A stretch of DNA of 64,000 nt from Phyto melanocephala. Taxonomy: Eukaryota > Arthropoda > Insecta > Diptera > Rhinophoridae. The notes under the pieces were generated by a model. The model was not told the origin of the DNA. It made no database searches and was given only the letters and a program-made list of their open reading frames with translations. Positions 23,898 to 36,300 of this stretch are shown here, in pieces. Both the position numbers and the translations under genes were made by a program. Where the stretch lies: the NCBI GenBank assembly GCA_941918925.1, contig OW799236.1:106718562-106782561 (forward strand). The letters are read 5' to 3'. The first letter of the stretch is position 1. Each line of letters opens with the position of its first letter.

Positions 23898-24583
23898 ATG
23901 TTACGCTACACTGCTCCAGAACGCGGAATATTGGTGACTATTTATTTGACCAATAATCGGTCGGTGACTTTGGCACAACGTGAATTTCGTCGCAGATTTC
24001 CTAGCCGTCCAACGCCTACTGGTGAAACACTGCGACGTTTAGCCGCTCGCCTCGAAGAGACTGGCACAACACGAGATGCTGCCAGGAGTGGCAGACCCCG
24101 GAGTAGCCGTTCTGCAGAGAATATTGCTGCTGTAGCCGAGGATGTCATGGAAGCGCCGTCGACATCGACCAGACGACGTGCCACGCAAATGGCTATCAGT
24201 CGACGGTCTTTACAGCGAATTTTGGTACAAGATTTGAAGATGTTTCCGTACAAAGTCCAGACGGTGCATCAGCTGTTAGCTGCTGACTAGCCAATCGCGT
24301 CTAACATACGCTCAAGCCATCCTGAATCACCACCAAGAGGAAGATGATTTTTCATCAAAAATAATCATGAGCTCCAGACTTCTTTTTGTGGGGCTTTTTG
24401 AAGTCGCGGGTTTATGTCAACAAGCCTCAGACTCTTGCAGCTCTTAAAGACAATATCCGTCAAGAATGTGAGGACCTATCGCCGGAAGTTTTGGCCAAAG
24501 TGATGGAAAATGCCATAAAAAGGGCTCAAATGACAATCAACTGTGGCGGCGGCCATTTACATGACATCATATTCTCGACTTGA
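23898..24583 (+). pseudogene. Tc1/mariner-superfamily transposase, core deleted
   Basis: The first ORF (23898-24290) has a 130-residue N-terminal DNA-binding region. A helix-turn-helix lies at about residues 8-55 (ILVTIYLTNNRSVTLAQREF), then the linker TTRDAARSGRPRSSR with a GRPR-type motif, then a second helix-turn-helix with MAISRRSLQRIL. It stops where the first catalytic Asp region should begin. After a gap, 24386-24583 gives the C-terminal end: FLKSRVYVNKPQTLAALKDN and CGGGHLHDIIFS. The DDE catalytic core is missing, so this is an internal deletion derivative. Base composition is clearly GC-richer than the surroundings, consistent with a relatively young insertion. It resembles the rosa-type mariners by its C-terminal GGHL motif. 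Terminal repeats were not confirmed. Confidence 0.8.
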
Positions 24584-24599
24584 TGTAAAAAAAATTAAA

Positions 24600-26099
24600 A
24601 GACCAAATAAAAATACTCCACAAGAAGAATCAAAGTTTTTCATTTTTTTTTTTTTTTAAATTACAGCCAAAAAACATCGGAAGGTTATTTTTGCGCCACC
24701 TGTTATCATGCAAAAGATATAAGCTGGTTTTATATCATAAAGTTTTTAAATATTGTCTCCATACACCATCGATTTGCTTGGTCAACTAACAAGTCTTTAT
24801 ATAATTTAATCTTGTTCTTGTTCAAACGTGCTTTAAAAACATTTTTTCGTAAAATAATGTCAAATAAAAACAGCAACTTTGTCAAAGTTTTTACCCAAAA
24901 GTAAATTTTGTATTATGTTTTAACAGAAAATTTTCCATACATTTCATTGTATTTGAAAATTAAATATTCTCACACTTTTGCCTGCCACTGTTTTTTTAGT
25001 TTTTATATCTTCATGTATTTAAGTTCTTTGCTTAATAAAATAACTATATTCAAAAACACCTATTTAAATGTTTAATATGATTTCGGCTTAATTTTGAATT
25101 TAAATTTTTATTTTAATCATTATTTATTTTTTAAAAAAATGTTATTGAATTCCCGTTTAGTTTTTCCATTTTTTTTTTTTTAATTTTTAGTTTTTTTTTA
25201 CTTAAACAACGTAAGAAAAGCTTTATATTGTCCTTAATACTTATGAGTTTTCTTTGCATTTAAAGAGAAAAACCAAATACACATTAAACAATTAAGGTAA
25301 ATTAACAATCACAAATAAATTTTGAAAGCACAAATTTTTAATAGAAATTTTGTTTATTAAAATTAAAGGAAATATCTATTTTATATAAAAATTGGTTTGT
25401 AGGTTACCTAAATGTTTACTCGGTAATGCTAATTATAATAATACATTGATTAGAAATGATGTAAAAACCATAAATTTTTTTTCTAAAAAAATTCAAAATT
25501 TTTCTAAAATTATAAAGAATGTTTTTGCTAATTAATTATCTTTTTCTTTTATTATTTCTTTAATAATTTTAAATACAATACTTTTTCAAACACATTTAAA
25601 AAAAAAATTATTTTTTTTTCCTTTTTGTAGCTAGCATTGATTTTGCAATAATGTCGGATTATGTACGAGTATTTTGAATATATTTATAAAACTGGTAACT
25701 TTTTCCACTATATATTTTTTTTAATAATACAATTAATATTATTCATATTCTTCTTATTAATTTGTTTTCTAATGCATTTTTTAAATAGTTTTGGGAGTTA
25801 GTTTCTTTATGTGTATTTTTTTCAATGTATTTGAATATTTTGAAATACATTTGTAATTATTTTTTATGTGTTGATTTTTAGCTTTAATAAGCTGGTGCTG
25901 CCATAACTTGTTATACGTTTCCTGGAATAAAACAATTTAGATTTTTATTTATTAAAACAACAATAAAAAAATTTTTTTTACATAATAATAATAAAATTAA
26001 AAACTTGCGTTATTAATACAAAACTCAAAATGTAACTTTATGACTTCAAACCTTTTTGCCTTACGTCAAAGATAAAGCATTAAACAAATTTCTTTTGTA
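24600..26099. other. AT-rich intergenic, nothing resolved
   Basis: The start probably includes the 3' end of the mariner relic: a GGCGCAAAAATAACC-like complement is seen at about 24687-24703. The rest is AT-rich without a recognisable feature. Confidence 0.45.
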
Positions 26100-26197
26100 T
26101 ATATGTACCCTTCATCAGTGGTACCAGGGCTATATATAGCTTTGTCAATCCGTTTGTAATTTCTACAATATTCATTTCCGACCCTATAAAGAATATA

Positions 26198-26943
26198 CAG
26201 TGCTGTCTGGGTAGAGTGAACTAATATTTGCAGAGCGATTTCACTATACCCAGGTTGTTCACTAAATCAAAGTTGATTTTTTTTATTTAAAAAACTAATT
26301 TATTTATTTTAAATGCATTTATAGGTTATAAATTTTATTTATTTCCATGTAATACTATAGTTTATATTTATGACTGGAAAAAATTAGTAATAGTTGTTTG
26401 TTTCTTTGGTTTGTTTACCGATATTTGCACTGCTTAATCGCGAAGGCAATGTAGATCTTGTATATTCGCGAAATTTGCAGTATTAGCCTCAACCCATTCG
26501 ATACCCTTATCAAAAACCTTAATGTCTTCAGCAACTGATATCGGATTTGTGTTTGCTGGTATTTCGCCATTGTCTTCATCATCTGATATTTCAAATGTGC
26601 CGCTGGCGTCTTGCCCAGAATTTGGCTCTCTGTTCTCTATTGACCTATTGACACGACCTTAATGGAACATGTGCGCAGACTTAAATAAATTAACACTTCA
26701 TAGAATGCGTATTTGTGAGAGTAACTTGTCAACTTACTCTCAAATAATCGTTACTTTACCGTTATTTTATGTTTTCTTTAATTTTTATACTTTTTTCATT
26801 GTTTTTCTTCTTCGCCAAACCTTAAAACTCACTTTAGAGTATGTTCACTCTATAGAGGTTCATAGTGTTCACTCTACAGAGTAATCAATGTAAACATTCT
26901 GGTATTAATAGCATCGGGGGTTCACTCTACCCAGACAGCACTG
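26198..26943 (-). mobile_element. second pogo/Tigger-type element, nested in copy C
   Basis: Perfect 24-bp terminal inverted repeats begin CAGTGCTGTCTGGGTAGAG at both ends, and TA flanks the element on both sides (26196-26197 and 26944-26945). The 746-bp body contains only the C-terminal end of a transposase on the minus strand. The perfect ends suggest recent activity. The sequence differs from the Tigger-type element at 369-1319, so this is a second family. Confidence 0.9.
26434..26655 (-). pseudogene. Tigger/jerky-type transposase C-terminal tail
   Basis: The minus-strand frame gives an acidic linker (FEISDDEDNGEIPANTNPIS) and then VFDKGIEWVEANTANFANI and LHCLRD before a stop. The acidic linker followed by a W-containing helix and a short charged end is how Tigger/pogo proteins often finish. 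No upstream domain remains. The assignment is supported mainly by the enclosing CAG/TA element. Confidence 0.5.
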
Positions 26944-27559
26944 TATTTTCTTAAAGCTTAGGGGAGTCGATCAAGCAATGTCTAACTGTGTAGTGTGTGT
27001 GTGTGGTTTGAAATCAACTATTAGAAGTCCCCACAAGTTGTAGTATCAATCTTTTGTAAATATCTAAAGATGAATCGCTTTTTAAAACCAAAACAATCCC
27101 TCTATAACTTTCTGAGATATAAGCAAACAGTTATGACTGCCTGTTTTTCCCCATTAAAATCAAAATTTTTCAGCCCAAGCTCAATTCATAGAAACGTTTA
27201 AAACTATTTGTAGATATGATAGATATGCCTCTAGGGATATTCGTATAATAATTTGGAAAAATCGGTCACTAATGGCCAAATAATTGGCAAAAATAATTTT
27301 AGAAAATATAATTTTTTTTTTTAAATATTTCAAGTAACTAGAGTCCTAATTAATTTTTGGACACGCTAAAGACACCAAAATACAAGCTGTTATCTCGAAA
27401 ATCATTGCGAGAAAAACTAAAAATCGGATTAAAAACTAACTGAGTTATAAGCACTAAAATAGAAATGCTTCGGTGTTTTTTCTAAAATTGATAAACGAAA
27501 ATCGATTTTTTCATCTTCTTCGATATGGGTTAGATACCCAAAAAGGGCTTAACTAGCAG

Positions 27560-27917
27560 AATATAATACATTATCAGACATGTTCTGAAAAATGCATCTC
27601 GCACGAAATTTGCGATTCGAGTTGAAACCGCATGATTAGTGTTCTTAAGTTCACAATCGCAAGAACTTTTGAGACTTCAACTCGCAAGCCCATATTGGAA
27701 GTGAATTGATGTATTTTTCTTAAACTATAATTAAAAACAACAATAAAAAAATACACAAATTAAATTTCAGTTAAAAATATCAAATTTACAATATTTGTTT
27801 TAATTGTCTATTTTTTTCTATAAATAGCAAATATATATGATATTTATGTATATTCCCTTCCTTACAGAGGGGTTACTCTGTAATTCGAATCGAAAGAAAA
27901 CGTTTTCGAATTACAAT
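27560..27917. other. intergenic with a small inverted repeat
   Basis: TGTAATTCGAA at 27879-27889 and TTCGAATTACA at 27905-27915 form an 11-bp perfect inverted repeat directly before the SINE tail. A 60-codon minus-strand ORF (27574-27756) is unrecognised. Confidence 0.4.
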
Positions 27918-28113
27918 GTAGGGTAGGTAGGTAGGTAGGTAGATAGGTAGAACAGGCAGCTGTTGTGCAGCTTATTTGGGTCCATCATATTGATCACTTT
28001 GTGATACCTGAAAAGAAGAGAAGCATACCAGTACATAGTCTCTAGCGGGAATCGAAACCATAACCCCCAGACTATTAAACCAGTGCACTACTGACCAGTC
28101 TACCGTAGCACCC
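27918..28113 (-). mobile_element. tRNA-derived SINE
   Basis: Read on the minus strand, the element starts GGGTGCTACGG at 28113. It shows an A-box-like TAGTGCACTGG (complement of 28080-28090) and, 20 bp further, a B-box GGTTTCGATTCCCGC (complement of 28045-28059) close to GGTTCGANNCC. A tRNA-unrelated body follows. It ends in a short tandem tail of CTAC/CTAT units (complement of 27918-27950). This is the arrangement of a tRNA-related SINE with a simple-repeat tail. A clear target duplication was not found. Confidence 0.75.
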
Positions 28114-28419
28114 AATTGTAATAATGTATTAAGCATACATATTCGAAAAATTTAGTTTAGCAAACCCACAGGTAGGCAAACATTTTTACTGGGTAACAAC
28201 TAAAAAATGTCCGTTAGATTCGGTTGCAATCAATAATCGATTTTTTACAAAATGGCAGCCATGTCAACATCGATGCACGATTATTAAAAACTTCTTTATA
28301 TGCGCAATGATTATTATTACGATTATTTACTTTATTTGTAATACTTTTTATTATTCTTATTTTGGCTTTAGTTCATTTTAATATTAAATTTCTAATCATT
28401 AAATGAAGAAATCAATTTT

Positions 28420-28580
28420 TATTTGTGATAATGAAAGAATATATTGGAAAAGTACGTTTTAATCCCGACACCAGCCGAGTGGAATGCATTTTCGAAACCA
28501 GCTACGGTTTCATCATCAGCACTCTTTGATCGGAATGTCTTAGTGTTGGATGTAAATATCATCTATTTAACTCACAAGTT
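28420..28580 (+). repeat. dispersed repeat with CTGATGATG-stem-CGAAA motif, copy 1
   Basis: It contains CCGACACCAGCCGAGTGGAA, TTTTCGAAACCAGCTACGG, TTTCATCATCAGCACTCTT and TCTATTTAACTCACAAG in order. On the minus strand this gives CTGATGATG, a 6-bp stem GAAACC/GGTTTC and then GAAA. A second direct copy lies at 28976-29125 and a reversed one at about 47341-47440. Confidence 0.7.
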
Positions 28581-28640
28581 TATACGAAAATTGATTTTGT
28601 AAATTAAACTTCACATTTTGTAATATTTGTATATACATAA

Positions 28641-28935
28641 TCCTACTAATATAATAAATGTGAATGTTTGGATGTTTGGATATTTGTTACTCAATCACGC
28701 AAAAACGGCTGAACGGAACTAAATGAAATTTGGCACGTAGATAGATAATAACCTAGATTAACGCATAGGCTACTTTTTATCACGATAATAAGACGAAGTC
28801 GTTGGCAAACTCATCATCACACATCCAAAACGGGTTGTTTGTGTTGTAAATATTTTAATTTTTGTTGTTAATACTAAGTCGACCTTTTATCCCGATAACT
28901 ACGCAGACTATAGCTTGTGTCGCGGGCACAAGCTA
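28641..28935 (+). mobile_element. Helitron-like non-autonomous repeat
   Basis: It begins TCCTACTAATATAATAAATG and includes CACGCAAAAACGGCTGAACG and ATGAAATTTGGCA, a sequence type I recognise as widely dispersed in insect genomes. It ends with an 8-bp-stem hairpin, AGCTTGTG-TCGCGGG-CACAAGCT (28912-28934), followed by AT. A TC start and a 3' hairpin ending in CTA fit Helitron-type ends, but the CTRR end is imperfect here. It sits between the two direct copies of the CTGATGATG repeat. Confidence 0.5.
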
Positions 28936-28975
28936 TAATATTTGTAATATCTTCATTTTTTATTAAGAAATTTAA

Positions 28976-29125
28976 TTGTGATAATAAAATACTCTGAAAA
29001 GTATATTTTTGCCGACACTAGCCAAGCGAAACGCATTTTCGAAACCAGTTACGGTTTCATCGTCAGCACTCTTTAAGCGGTGATTAAAAGTTTGATGTAA
29101 ATATCGTCTATTTAACTCACAGGTT
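28976..29125 (+). repeat. dispersed repeat with CTGATGATG-stem-CGAAA motif, copy 2
   Basis: It has the same block order as the copy at 28420-28580: GCCGACACTAGCC, GCATTTTCGAAACCAGTTAC, TTTCATCGTCAGCACTCTTT and TCTATTTAACTCACAGG. Divergence is roughly one base in six. A compensating change is not evident in the GAAACC/GGTTTC stem, which is intact in both. Confidence 0.7.
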
Positions 29126-29129
29126 TTCA

Positions 29130-30391
29130 GCTAATTACTTTGCTTTTTTCATATTTTCTTACTAAATCGAGTTAGAATGAAAGCTATACTCTTTCGATAA
29201 GAGAAAATAGCATTCAAACATAAAAATAAAATGAATTGGTAATGAATTTCGATCACTTGACTAACTTTTCTTTTGTAGAAATTACTTCTTTCGAATAGCA
29301 GTATTACTCTTAGTCTTACTTATATGTTAAACATACATGAGATAATGTTCGTCGTGAAAATTTAATTTCGTCATACGGTAAAAAAAAATTTATAGAAAAA
29401 ATAAATAAATAAAACAGCAATTAAAAATGTAAATAAAATAGTATATTTTTTTATTAAATCAAATAAATTTGTATATACAAACTAAAATTAAAAAAAAAAA
29501 AACGAAAAATTCAACTTCAAATAAAAAGTATGTAATTGCATGTTTTTTTATAACTAATACGCACATATAAATATATTTACACTCATACATTGGCAACTGA
29601 TAATTAAATTAAAAATTAAGTTAATTAAAAATAAAGATAAATATAACCTAAAAATAACGATGAACTAAAAGAAAATACTATACAATAATTTCAATATGAG
29701 AGTGAAGAAGAAAATTAGGTAAATTTTAACTAAATTTAAAAATAAAACACTGAATGAAATAAAAATGAAAATAAAACACAGATCTCTTAAATAATTAATT
29801 AATGATTCATTTATACGAATTTGTAATATTTTTACTAAACTAAATAAAACTATGAATAACAAACGTTTTTCTTCGATTTTCGAAAGTGGGGCAGGGATGT
29901 ACTGGAGCGAGGATGAACATAAAAGTTTTGTTTAAACAATAATACAAGATTTATAAAAAACACAAGACTTGGCTAACTAAAGCAAAAAAACAATCAAATA
30001 GAGACTTTTAATAATATGCTTAATATAAAGAAAATTTCAGAAAAACTAAATTGAAATTTTAAAACATTTTTAAGATATTTAACAACAAAAAATCGTTAAT
30101 AGGCAAAAGAAAAAAACACTAAATGTAACGGAATGTTTATGTTAAATATCAGATCAAATAAAGTAATACAACATAAGACCAAAAACGACTAATAAGTAAA
30201 GTAAAACTAGGTAATAGAAAAATAGTGTATATAATTAACAACAATTTATAAATATATTTTTTAATATTGTGTATATCAAGAGATGAGAGAGCATTATTGT
30301 TAATAAAAATACTTAAAGCATATTGAGGAGAGTAAGAATAGGTTTGGAAAGGGTGGCATTTGTTGTTTGAATTTGTCTAAAACTTTAATAT
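29130..30391. other. downstream flank and probable 3' UTR of Dap160
   Basis: No other gene is visible. The stretch is AT-rich and lies immediately 3' of the Dap160 stop on the minus strand, so part is expected to be its 3' UTR. A minus-strand AATAAA overlaps the stop codon region (complement of about 30387-30392), but a more distal poly(A) site is likely. Confidence 0.5.
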
Positions 30392-33300
30392 TTATTTGCC
30401 ATTGACTTTCTTACCGGACGTTACGAAAGGTCCCACATAATTGCTGGGAAATAGGCCAGTTAAACCATTCAATTCACCACGCCACCACTCGGGCTCATCG
30501 CGACCCAACACACTAATAATATCATCTTTATCAAAGGATAATTCATCGTCATTTTGTGCCTTATAAGGATACAAAGCAATAACTTTATCTGCAGGGAAAA
30601 ATAAGATAAATGTAAGAGTTAACATTTAAATAAACCAAAAAAAAAATAATTTTTCCTTTCTCACCCAAAATTGTTTCAGTCATTTCAATGCGACTACCCG
30701 AAACTGGAGTATTACGGCCACTGTTGCGTCCACCTTGTAACACTTTCACATACGTAGCAGGGAACCAGCCAATCTGTCTTCTTCGCCCTTTAGCTTGCAG
30801 TTCACCTTCCCACCAACCCGAATCTGTCTTTTTGCGTATCATTATTAATTGACCTCGGGTCAATGAAAGCTGTTCACTACTAGTGGCCTCATAGGGAGCA
30901 ATAACTTGTGCTATTTCTGAACGTTTAGCTCGCATACCCTAAAGTAGTATAACAGAATATAAAACTCAGAATTCAATAAATAAAATTAAAAAAAAAGTTT
31001 AATATATTTAAAAATTAGTAAATTTTTGAAACATTTAAAATGAAAAAAGAATTAAAGTAAGTGCTTCAAAATAAAATAAAGTGAAAATGATTAAATTCGA
31101 ATTGAAACTTCAATAAGTTTTCTGCTTTAAAACAATATTAAATAGAAAAGTTATAACTATATGAACGTACTAAAAATGGAGTTAAAATAACTGAAGAGAA
31201 ATTTTGAAATTTTTTTGTTAAAATTCTTATTTAAAAAAAAATTTAATAATAGTTATTTTATGTATATTCTTTGGCATTTTCGAATAATTATTTATCTTTA
31301 AATTAAATTCTTTAAAAGTAATGTTGCCTTTTAAAAAGAATTTATAAATTTTTATTTTCTTAAAAAGAATTTATGATGTTTTTTTTAATTAATTTATATC
31401 AAATTAGTATTCAATTATGTTTAAAGAAGATTGTTTTTAATTCCGCATTAAAGTTTCTCATCTCCTCTAAAAAGAATTTTTGATATTTCTATTTAAATTT
31501 TGTTAAAGGATTTTTAATAATTGTTTCATAAATGTTACTAAATTAAATTTTAGCTTTATTCACACAAGTGTAAAACGCACTATTTTTGATTAAAAAACAA
31601 AAAACATAGAAAAAAGCAATACACAGAAACGTATTAAAAAGCAATGAAAGTACACTTTGTTAATACACAAATACATATACAATACATACACGAAAAAGAA
31701 AAAAAAAACATAAAACATTGTTACAATAGCGATTTAGTTAGAAGAACAAGAGGGAATACAAAACAAAATGATTTAATTACTGGAGTCATGGAAGAAGTAC
31801 GTGACATAGGACGACTATAAGATTCTGCAGGTTCATTTGATTGTGATTTATTATTCGATTGGGTATTTATCTGTGATACTTCCGTGTCCAATTCTTCATT
31901 TGTACGTGTTTCTTCGGCTGCTGCCGCTGCTAATTTCGTATCGGCATATTGGTCAGTACTGGCAGAGGCAGGTGTCATGTCATTGGTTAGTGACGGTTGT
32001 TGTTGTTGTTGATCTTGCAAAGCTGTCGTGGCCGCAATGTCAGAGCTAGTTTGATTTTGAGCATTGCCATTATAAGTATTATCCTAAAGCAGGAAATGAG
32101 AGAGAGAGACAGAAGAGCAAAAACAAAAAAATTTTTGGATTTTACGATTAAGAGAAGGAATTAATTGTATGTTGAATGAAAAATTAATTGCATGTGAATT
32201 GTTTTTATTTTTTAAATATTTAATTGTCTTGGTTATTCTCAAGTTTTTTTGCTTTGCGTTGCGTTGCTTTGCGTTTCGTTTTTATTTCGTTAACATACAA
32301 ACAACATATTTGTGTTAGTCATTACATGATTCAGTAACACATAAACAAAAATTTTCTAACTACATTTTTAACGCCCCAAACTTACCTTATAAGGGTCGTC
32401 ATAAGAAGATGTTTCTGTGCTGGTGATGGCCGCTGAACCACCTACATCAGCTTTTTGTACATAATTTGAGGGAAACATGCCAGTGCGATTGCCTATTGTG
32501 CCCGTCCACCAGTCACCCTCCTTTTTAATGACCATCACCATTTCACCAGCACTAAAGGTCAAATCTCCCGCTTCGGCAGATTCGTATGGATATGCGGCTA
32601 TATAATATTCCACATCACCATTATAGGTATCCGTAGGAACTTCCACAGCTGCAACAACATCTGTGCTACTAGTTCTATTGTAAAAAAACAAACTCGTTAT
32701 TTTGGTAATAAACCCATTTTCAATTTCCTTTACCCATATTGCTGACTATTGTCATTATATGAATCTTGTGCTGTAAAATCTTGCGTTGGTGCCGCCACAC
32801 CACCTTCTTCAACTTCCATTTTCTCTACGTACGTTTCAGGGAACCATCCGGTGTGTCCATTTATTTCACCCGCCAGCCAACCAGGTTCTGCATTTTGTTC
32901 CAGTGGCACAAATATTATATCGCCAGAAACAAATGATATTTCATCGGCATTACGTGCTGAAAACTCATAGACGGCACGATATTTAACAAAACCTTCGGGT
33001 GCTGGACCGCTAGTGTCGGCGGCATTTGAAACCGGTGCAGTCCTTAGCTCGGCACTATTATCGTTTGCCATGCCTGCATATTGATCAATACTCGATGTTG
33101 TTTTTGCACCCCATGCTGAACCTGTATCCCAGGCTGAGGTAGATGTGACGTTTTCGTTTTTCTTGTTATATTTCATTTCTAGTATTTGAGTGCGCTGCTT
33201 GTCGTAGTCCGTGTAGAGTTCTTCGCATTTTGTTATTAGATCAGAAAGTTCGGCTTTGACTTCAGTAACGGTTATGTCGCTAGAATTAATATCTTCCTTT

Positions 33301-36300
33301 TTCGATTCTATTTCCTGACGTATATTTTCTACTTTGTCTTTAAGTTGCTTAATAATTAGCTGGGGAATTAGAGAACCAATGAAATTATATTTACGTAGAA
33401 ATCAAACATTTTTGCAATAAAAACTTTTTGAATTTTAAAAAAAGAAATTAAAGAGTTTTTTAATGAAATTTTAAAATATATACACACATTATATTTTCAA
33501 TTCTCTTAAGAAAAATTTTGGCAAAACATTTAAAACAATAAAGCGAACAATTTATTTTTTTCTCCTCTAAGAAATAACTTGCTTTTCTCTCTCGAAAAAG
33601 AAAAAGCGAAAATTTTCTAAAAGAAAATAAAATTTTTTGGTAGAAAAATTCTTTAAATATATTTATTTTGGCCAAAAACGATTTCCTTACTTGCTTATTA
33701 GCAAACGCAGCGGTCAGCTGTTCTTGTTGACCAGCATCTCCCGCTATAGCAGCAGCCTTTGCTTTAGCATCCCATTTAGCACGCTCCTGAGTTAGTTGCA
33801 AAAGTTTAGCATTTTGTTCTTTAATACGAGCCTTCAGCTGAGACATGTCAGACATAGATGTATCACGTTGTGATCGCATACCATCAATAACTGATTTAAC
33901 ATTAGTAACACCGGCACGAGTTTCACAAATCTTTTGTGAAAGATCTTTAATCTAAAAAACGCATATATGTTTTAAATAAAATAAACAAAAAATAATTAAA
34001 TTTGCAAGTATAACCTTTTCATTTAAAGTACTCAATTCCACATTGAGTTGTGTATTGTGAGCCTTTTGTTTTAAGACACGCTCTTGTTCACGCTGTTTTT
34101 GGGAATTTAACTCGGCAATGCGTGCCTGTTCCCATTCCAATAGCCGCTGCTTCTCAAGTTCCCTTTGGAAAAAAGTTAAATTAAAAATTGTATGAAATTT
34201 TGAACTAAAAAGTTTCTTCTTACTTTCTGGCTGCTTCTTTGGCTTCAAGTTCACGTTTTCGTTGTTCTTCTTTTTCCTGCTCCAGTTCGCGTTGCTTTTG
34301 CAGTTGTTTTTCCAATTCTTCTTGTTGTTTACGTTCTGCCTCTAATCGTGCTTTTTCACGTTTTTCCGCTTCCTCACGCTCTTTACGCTCTCGTTCCTCT
34401 TTCTCTTTGCGCTGCTGCTCCTGCAAAAGCTTTCGCCGTCTATCTAGCTCTGCCTGGCCTTTGTCAAAGTTTTCCTTACGTTTATCTTCAAAGGAGGCTA
34501 TAAGTAAAACAAGACTTTTATCAGATTATGCTCAAAATATAATTTAATTGATTTTAATTAAAGGTCAAATTATACATGAAAAAATTAAAAGAAAGTTCCT
34601 ACTTTGAGGCAAACCTGCTAAAGGATCGTCGACAGCACCTTGCGAAGAAACTGAAGCATGCCTGGAAGAAGGCTGAGAGCCTGGTCGGGAACCAACCCCT
34701 GACACAGAGCTTGTACGTGATTTTGCCTTACGAAAACTGGGTGGTATCCAATCCATAGGTAAAGTGGGTGGTATCTTTTCACCAGTCATAGCCTTGTCGC
34801 ACAAAAACATGGCCAAAATAAATTCATCACAACTTAAACGACCATCACTGTCCAAATCTGACAGAGTCCAGATTTGTGCCAAAGTGGCTTGGGGCAATTT
34901 ACTTTGTACTAAAATACCACGAGCCTGAACACCCGTCAAGTAGCCAGTACGATTACGGTCTGTAGCATTGAAGACTTGAGTATATTTACGTTTAGCTGGA
35001 GCCTTAACGGCCCATTCAGCTTGTCTGTTAAAAGAAAAAAAATATTATTTATTTATTTAACTTTATCGTTTTAATCATTTTTTTTAAGCTAAAACTTACG
35101 GTGATTCCAGAGACGGAACTCTTTCGGAAATGGACATACTGCGACTTGGTGGATTGCTTGTGGGTGGTGTCACTCTAGGTTCATTTGCAGTGGGTGGGGT
35201 TACAATTTTAGAAGCTGGCGCTGGTACACCAGGTACTGCTACTGCAGCTGGCATAACACCACCTGGAACTACACCAGGTACCATGCCAGACATCATGTGC
35301 ACAGGTCCCGGCTGAGTAACTACTGGCATTCCAGCTACGCCCGCAACACCTGGAACACCAGTTGCTGGTATCATTGCAGACGGCATAACGGGTACTGCAC
35401 CAGCTACCTGTTGCATTGGTGGTATACCAGTCATGGCTGTGGGGGCTATACTAGCCTGTGGCACAATACCTGGCAATGTACCGGGTACCATTCCGGGTAC
35501 AATGGGCACAGCACCGGCCATAGGGGCTATAGGAGCAGCTGTAGGTACAGCGGCTGCTGCCATTGCTACATTTGTCATTGCTGGTGGTACTGGCACTTCT
35601 GGCTTCACCGAACCCGCTACGCTCTTGAGAGGATCCAAAGGACTTAGACTGCCAGCGCCTGTAGGCGTAAGGGTGGGTGTCGAACCCATCGATGTCAACG
35701 AGACCAATAGGCTTGGAGGTAAAGCTTTAGGTACCTCCATGCCGCGCAGTTTCAAATTTATTAATTTACATGCAATACTAAACTCATTAATATTCATTTT
35801 GCCATCGGAATCCGTATCAGCCAGAGCCCTGTTAATATAAAACAAACAAAAAAAAACAAAAACAATTATAGATAAATAAATAAGTTATCAGCATCTTTTC
35901 CAACATAAATCCAAACAAAAAGTGGGCGACAAATGGAATGATTCATAGTTTTGTTTAAACTTTAATCCATAATTATGTACGTACATCGACATTTAAATTT
36001 ATTTGATAAGAAAGACGCTATAATTAAAATAAATATAAAAAACACTAATAAAAGCTACTTAACATACTAAAGTATTTTTAAAAATTAAATAAACAGATGT
36101 CAGATTTATTAAGGGTTGTGATTTAATTTCTTCCTATGGCAGTAATAATATCATCAGCTTTATATTCAAAAATACAAAAACAAAACACTTAACCAGCATC
36201 GTATAACACTGCTTCCCAGCGCGTGTTTAGATTTAAAAATATATAATTAAAATTTTAATGGTTGAAATAATTAAAAGACTGGTCTGCCTAACCGACAATC

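Larger units (their letters stand above)
26100..27150 (-). repeat. dispersed repeat (copy C), split by a Tigger-type insertion
   Basis: On the plus strand the tail end reads GTACCCTTCATCAG, TTTGTCAATCCGTTTGTAATTTC and CATTTCCGACCCTATAAAGA. It is interrupted at 26198, and resumes at 26946 with TTCTTAAAGCTTAGG, GGAGTCGATC and AACTTTCTGAGATATAAGC. The order and orientation match copies B and E reversed. The head half is degraded and its boundary, somewhere before about 27560, is not clear. Confidence 0.7.

Noticed and set aside
32749..32986. Plus-strand ORFs opposite the first SH3 exon
   Set aside because: Antisense to the well-supported Dap160 exon 7; no independent domain.
34239..35840. Plus-strand ORFs of 60-135 codons across Dap160 exons 2-4
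   Set aside because: They are antisense shadows of the Dap160 coding exons; their compositions (Ser/Arg/Cys or Thr/Gly repeats) follow from the opposite strand.
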